Positions 44,594 through 45,080 of a DNA stretch of 45,080 bases are shown piece after piece (positions within the stretch are counted from its first letter, which is position 1; the number at the start of each line of letters is the position of its first letter). The notes beneath the pieces were generated by a model. It was not told the DNA's origin, made no database searches, and saw nothing but the letters and a program-made list of their open reading frames with translations. The DNA is taken from the NCBI GenBank assembly GCA_017444525.1, contig JAFSWL010000037.1:1-45080 (forward strand). Direction: 5' to 3'. The DNA comes from Alphaproteobacteria bacterium. Lineage in GTDB: Bacteria > Pseudomonadota > Alphaproteobacteria > RF32 > CAG-239. The translations under genes were made by a program, and so were the position numbers.

Positions 44594-44837
44594 TTGATTT
44601 TATACGTATAAAAATCACATTATGTTCGCTAAGAACTGTTGCAAACGGTATATAAAATCACAGTCATAGCTCGTTCGGCGCAGGATACAATATTATTGTC
44701 ATCGCACAACCGGCATAAGTCCGGTTGCCAAGCAACCTGCAGATTAATACAAAAATCGGAAGATTCTCTGATTTTTGCTGATGCAAAAAGGATGACTTTT
44801 ATTTAATGTACTGTGCCATAAAAGCTATGATTGTGAT
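44594..44837 (+). ncRNA. Candidate structured RNA element, copy B
   Basis: This element shares the left 40 nt (44594-44633), middle motif (44755-44771) and right 25 nt (44806-44830) with copy A. It has a 15-bp long-range stem 44657-44671 with 44823-44837, including one G-U on the plus strand. An extra stretch of about 75 nt holds hairpins (AACCGG/CCGGTT at 44708-44726, overlapping GGTTGC/GCAACC). It follows the pepF stop by 8 nt. Confidence 0.45.
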
Positions 44838-44950
44838 GTTCTTTAAGCAAAGTAATACTTTATTTATCGTTATCAATCCAGTTTGAAAAGTTATACATAA
44901 AAGGCTTTTAATTCAGCCTAAAAGATAATTAATGCACGCAAAATGAAACT

Positions 44951-44970
44951 CCACCGGCTTACGCCGGTGG
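44951..44970. mobile_element. Subterminal hairpin of the IS200/IS605 element
   Basis: The 20-nt sequence CCACCGGCTTACGCCGGTGG is an 8-bp inverted repeat with a 4-nt loop, 2 bp after the tnpA stop. IS200/IS605 elements have such imperfect palindromes near their ends, which TnpA binds. The exact end is not fixed. Confidence 0.6.
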
Positions 44971-44972
44971 TA

Positions 44973-45080
44973 TCATTTTAGGTCAAGCCAAGCTTGTCCT
45001 AAATCTTCGCGTCCCTGATATTCTATATAGCGTTGTATCACTGCCTCATTAACCCCTACGGTACTGACAAAATACCCATC
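44973..45080 (-). CDS. tnpA: IS200/IS605 family transposase TnpA, C-terminus (partial)
   Basis: The last 35 residues, read from the right edge, start DGYFVSTVGVNEAVIQRYIE and end QAWLDLK. The YFVSTVG segment and the YIEYQ motif, where the tyrosine (catalytic Y1) and glutamine are four apart, match the C-terminal helix of TnpA. The enzyme excises and inserts single-stranded DNA. The gene continues beyond the window. A hairpin end follows the stop. Confidence 0.85.
   Translation of the reverse strand, partial: DGYFVSTVGVNEAVIQRYIEYQGREDLGQAWLDLK

Overview
The window looks like a chromosomal segment of an AT-rich, Gram-negative alphaproteobacterium, probably a host-associated (gut-type) anaerobe or facultative fermenter. 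I infer this from gene content, not from a database match. The lipoprotein-export ABC genes (LolD with a LolC/E permease), an autotransporter and phosphatidylserine decarboxylase indicate an outer membrane. AdhE, a glycogen branching/debranching operon and an arginine decarboxylase/antiporter pair suggest fermentative life with sugar storage and acid or arginine handling. The placement in Alphaproteobacteria is the weakest part of this reading.

Layout. 1-600: non-coding left edge with a minus-strand tRNA-Gln(CUG), its promoter and terminator, and a 60-bp direct repeat of the tRNA 3' end plus terminator. 690-8424: CNNM/CorC-type membrane protein, small unknown proteins, FtsB, the LolD-LolC/E pair, and a lemA-DUF3137-DUF3137 operon. 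8552-12160: AdhE with a dyad in its leader, a YgiW/OB-fold periplasmic protein, and a secreted protein made of perfect-period 20-residue repeats. 12152-14117: guanine deaminase-PgeF-amidase operon. 14238-16366: AaxB-like pyruvoyl arginine decarboxylase with its APC antiporter. 16508-17786: a possible 32-residue peptide gene and two broken genes (an acetyltransferase with an in-frame TGA and a nucleotidyltransferase with two -1 frameshifts). 17797-24220: the glgB-glgX-malQ operon. 24436-29234: small or unknown genes (DUF2934 protein, lipoprotein, secreted protein) around rpsA. 29301-31267: ferritin-like protein, Rpe and an orphan PhoB-type regulator. 31269-34643: LplT-like/PlsC/acyl-ACP synthetase fusion. 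34662-38057: ankyrin-subtilase autotransporter with a Gly-Asn-Thr repeat. 38219-44585: phosphatidylserine decarboxylase, a DUF2207 membrane protein, a stand-alone GlmU-type nucleotidyltransferase, a membrane protein and oligoendopeptidase F. The right edge holds the C-terminus of an IS200/IS605 TnpA with its hairpin end.

The best candidate for something undescribed is a pair of intergenic elements about 20 kb apart (24849-25009 and 44594-44837). They share a 40-nt left block, a 17-nt middle motif and a 25-nt right block around a variable core. Their differences preserve base pairing, and the G-U pairs are consistent only with transcription of the plus strand, so they look like members of a structured RNA family. 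The other notable points are the tRNA-Gln 3' duplication, the AaxB/AaxC-like module, the 20-residue-repeat secreted protein, the decayed polysaccharide-type genes and the uncoupled GlmU.
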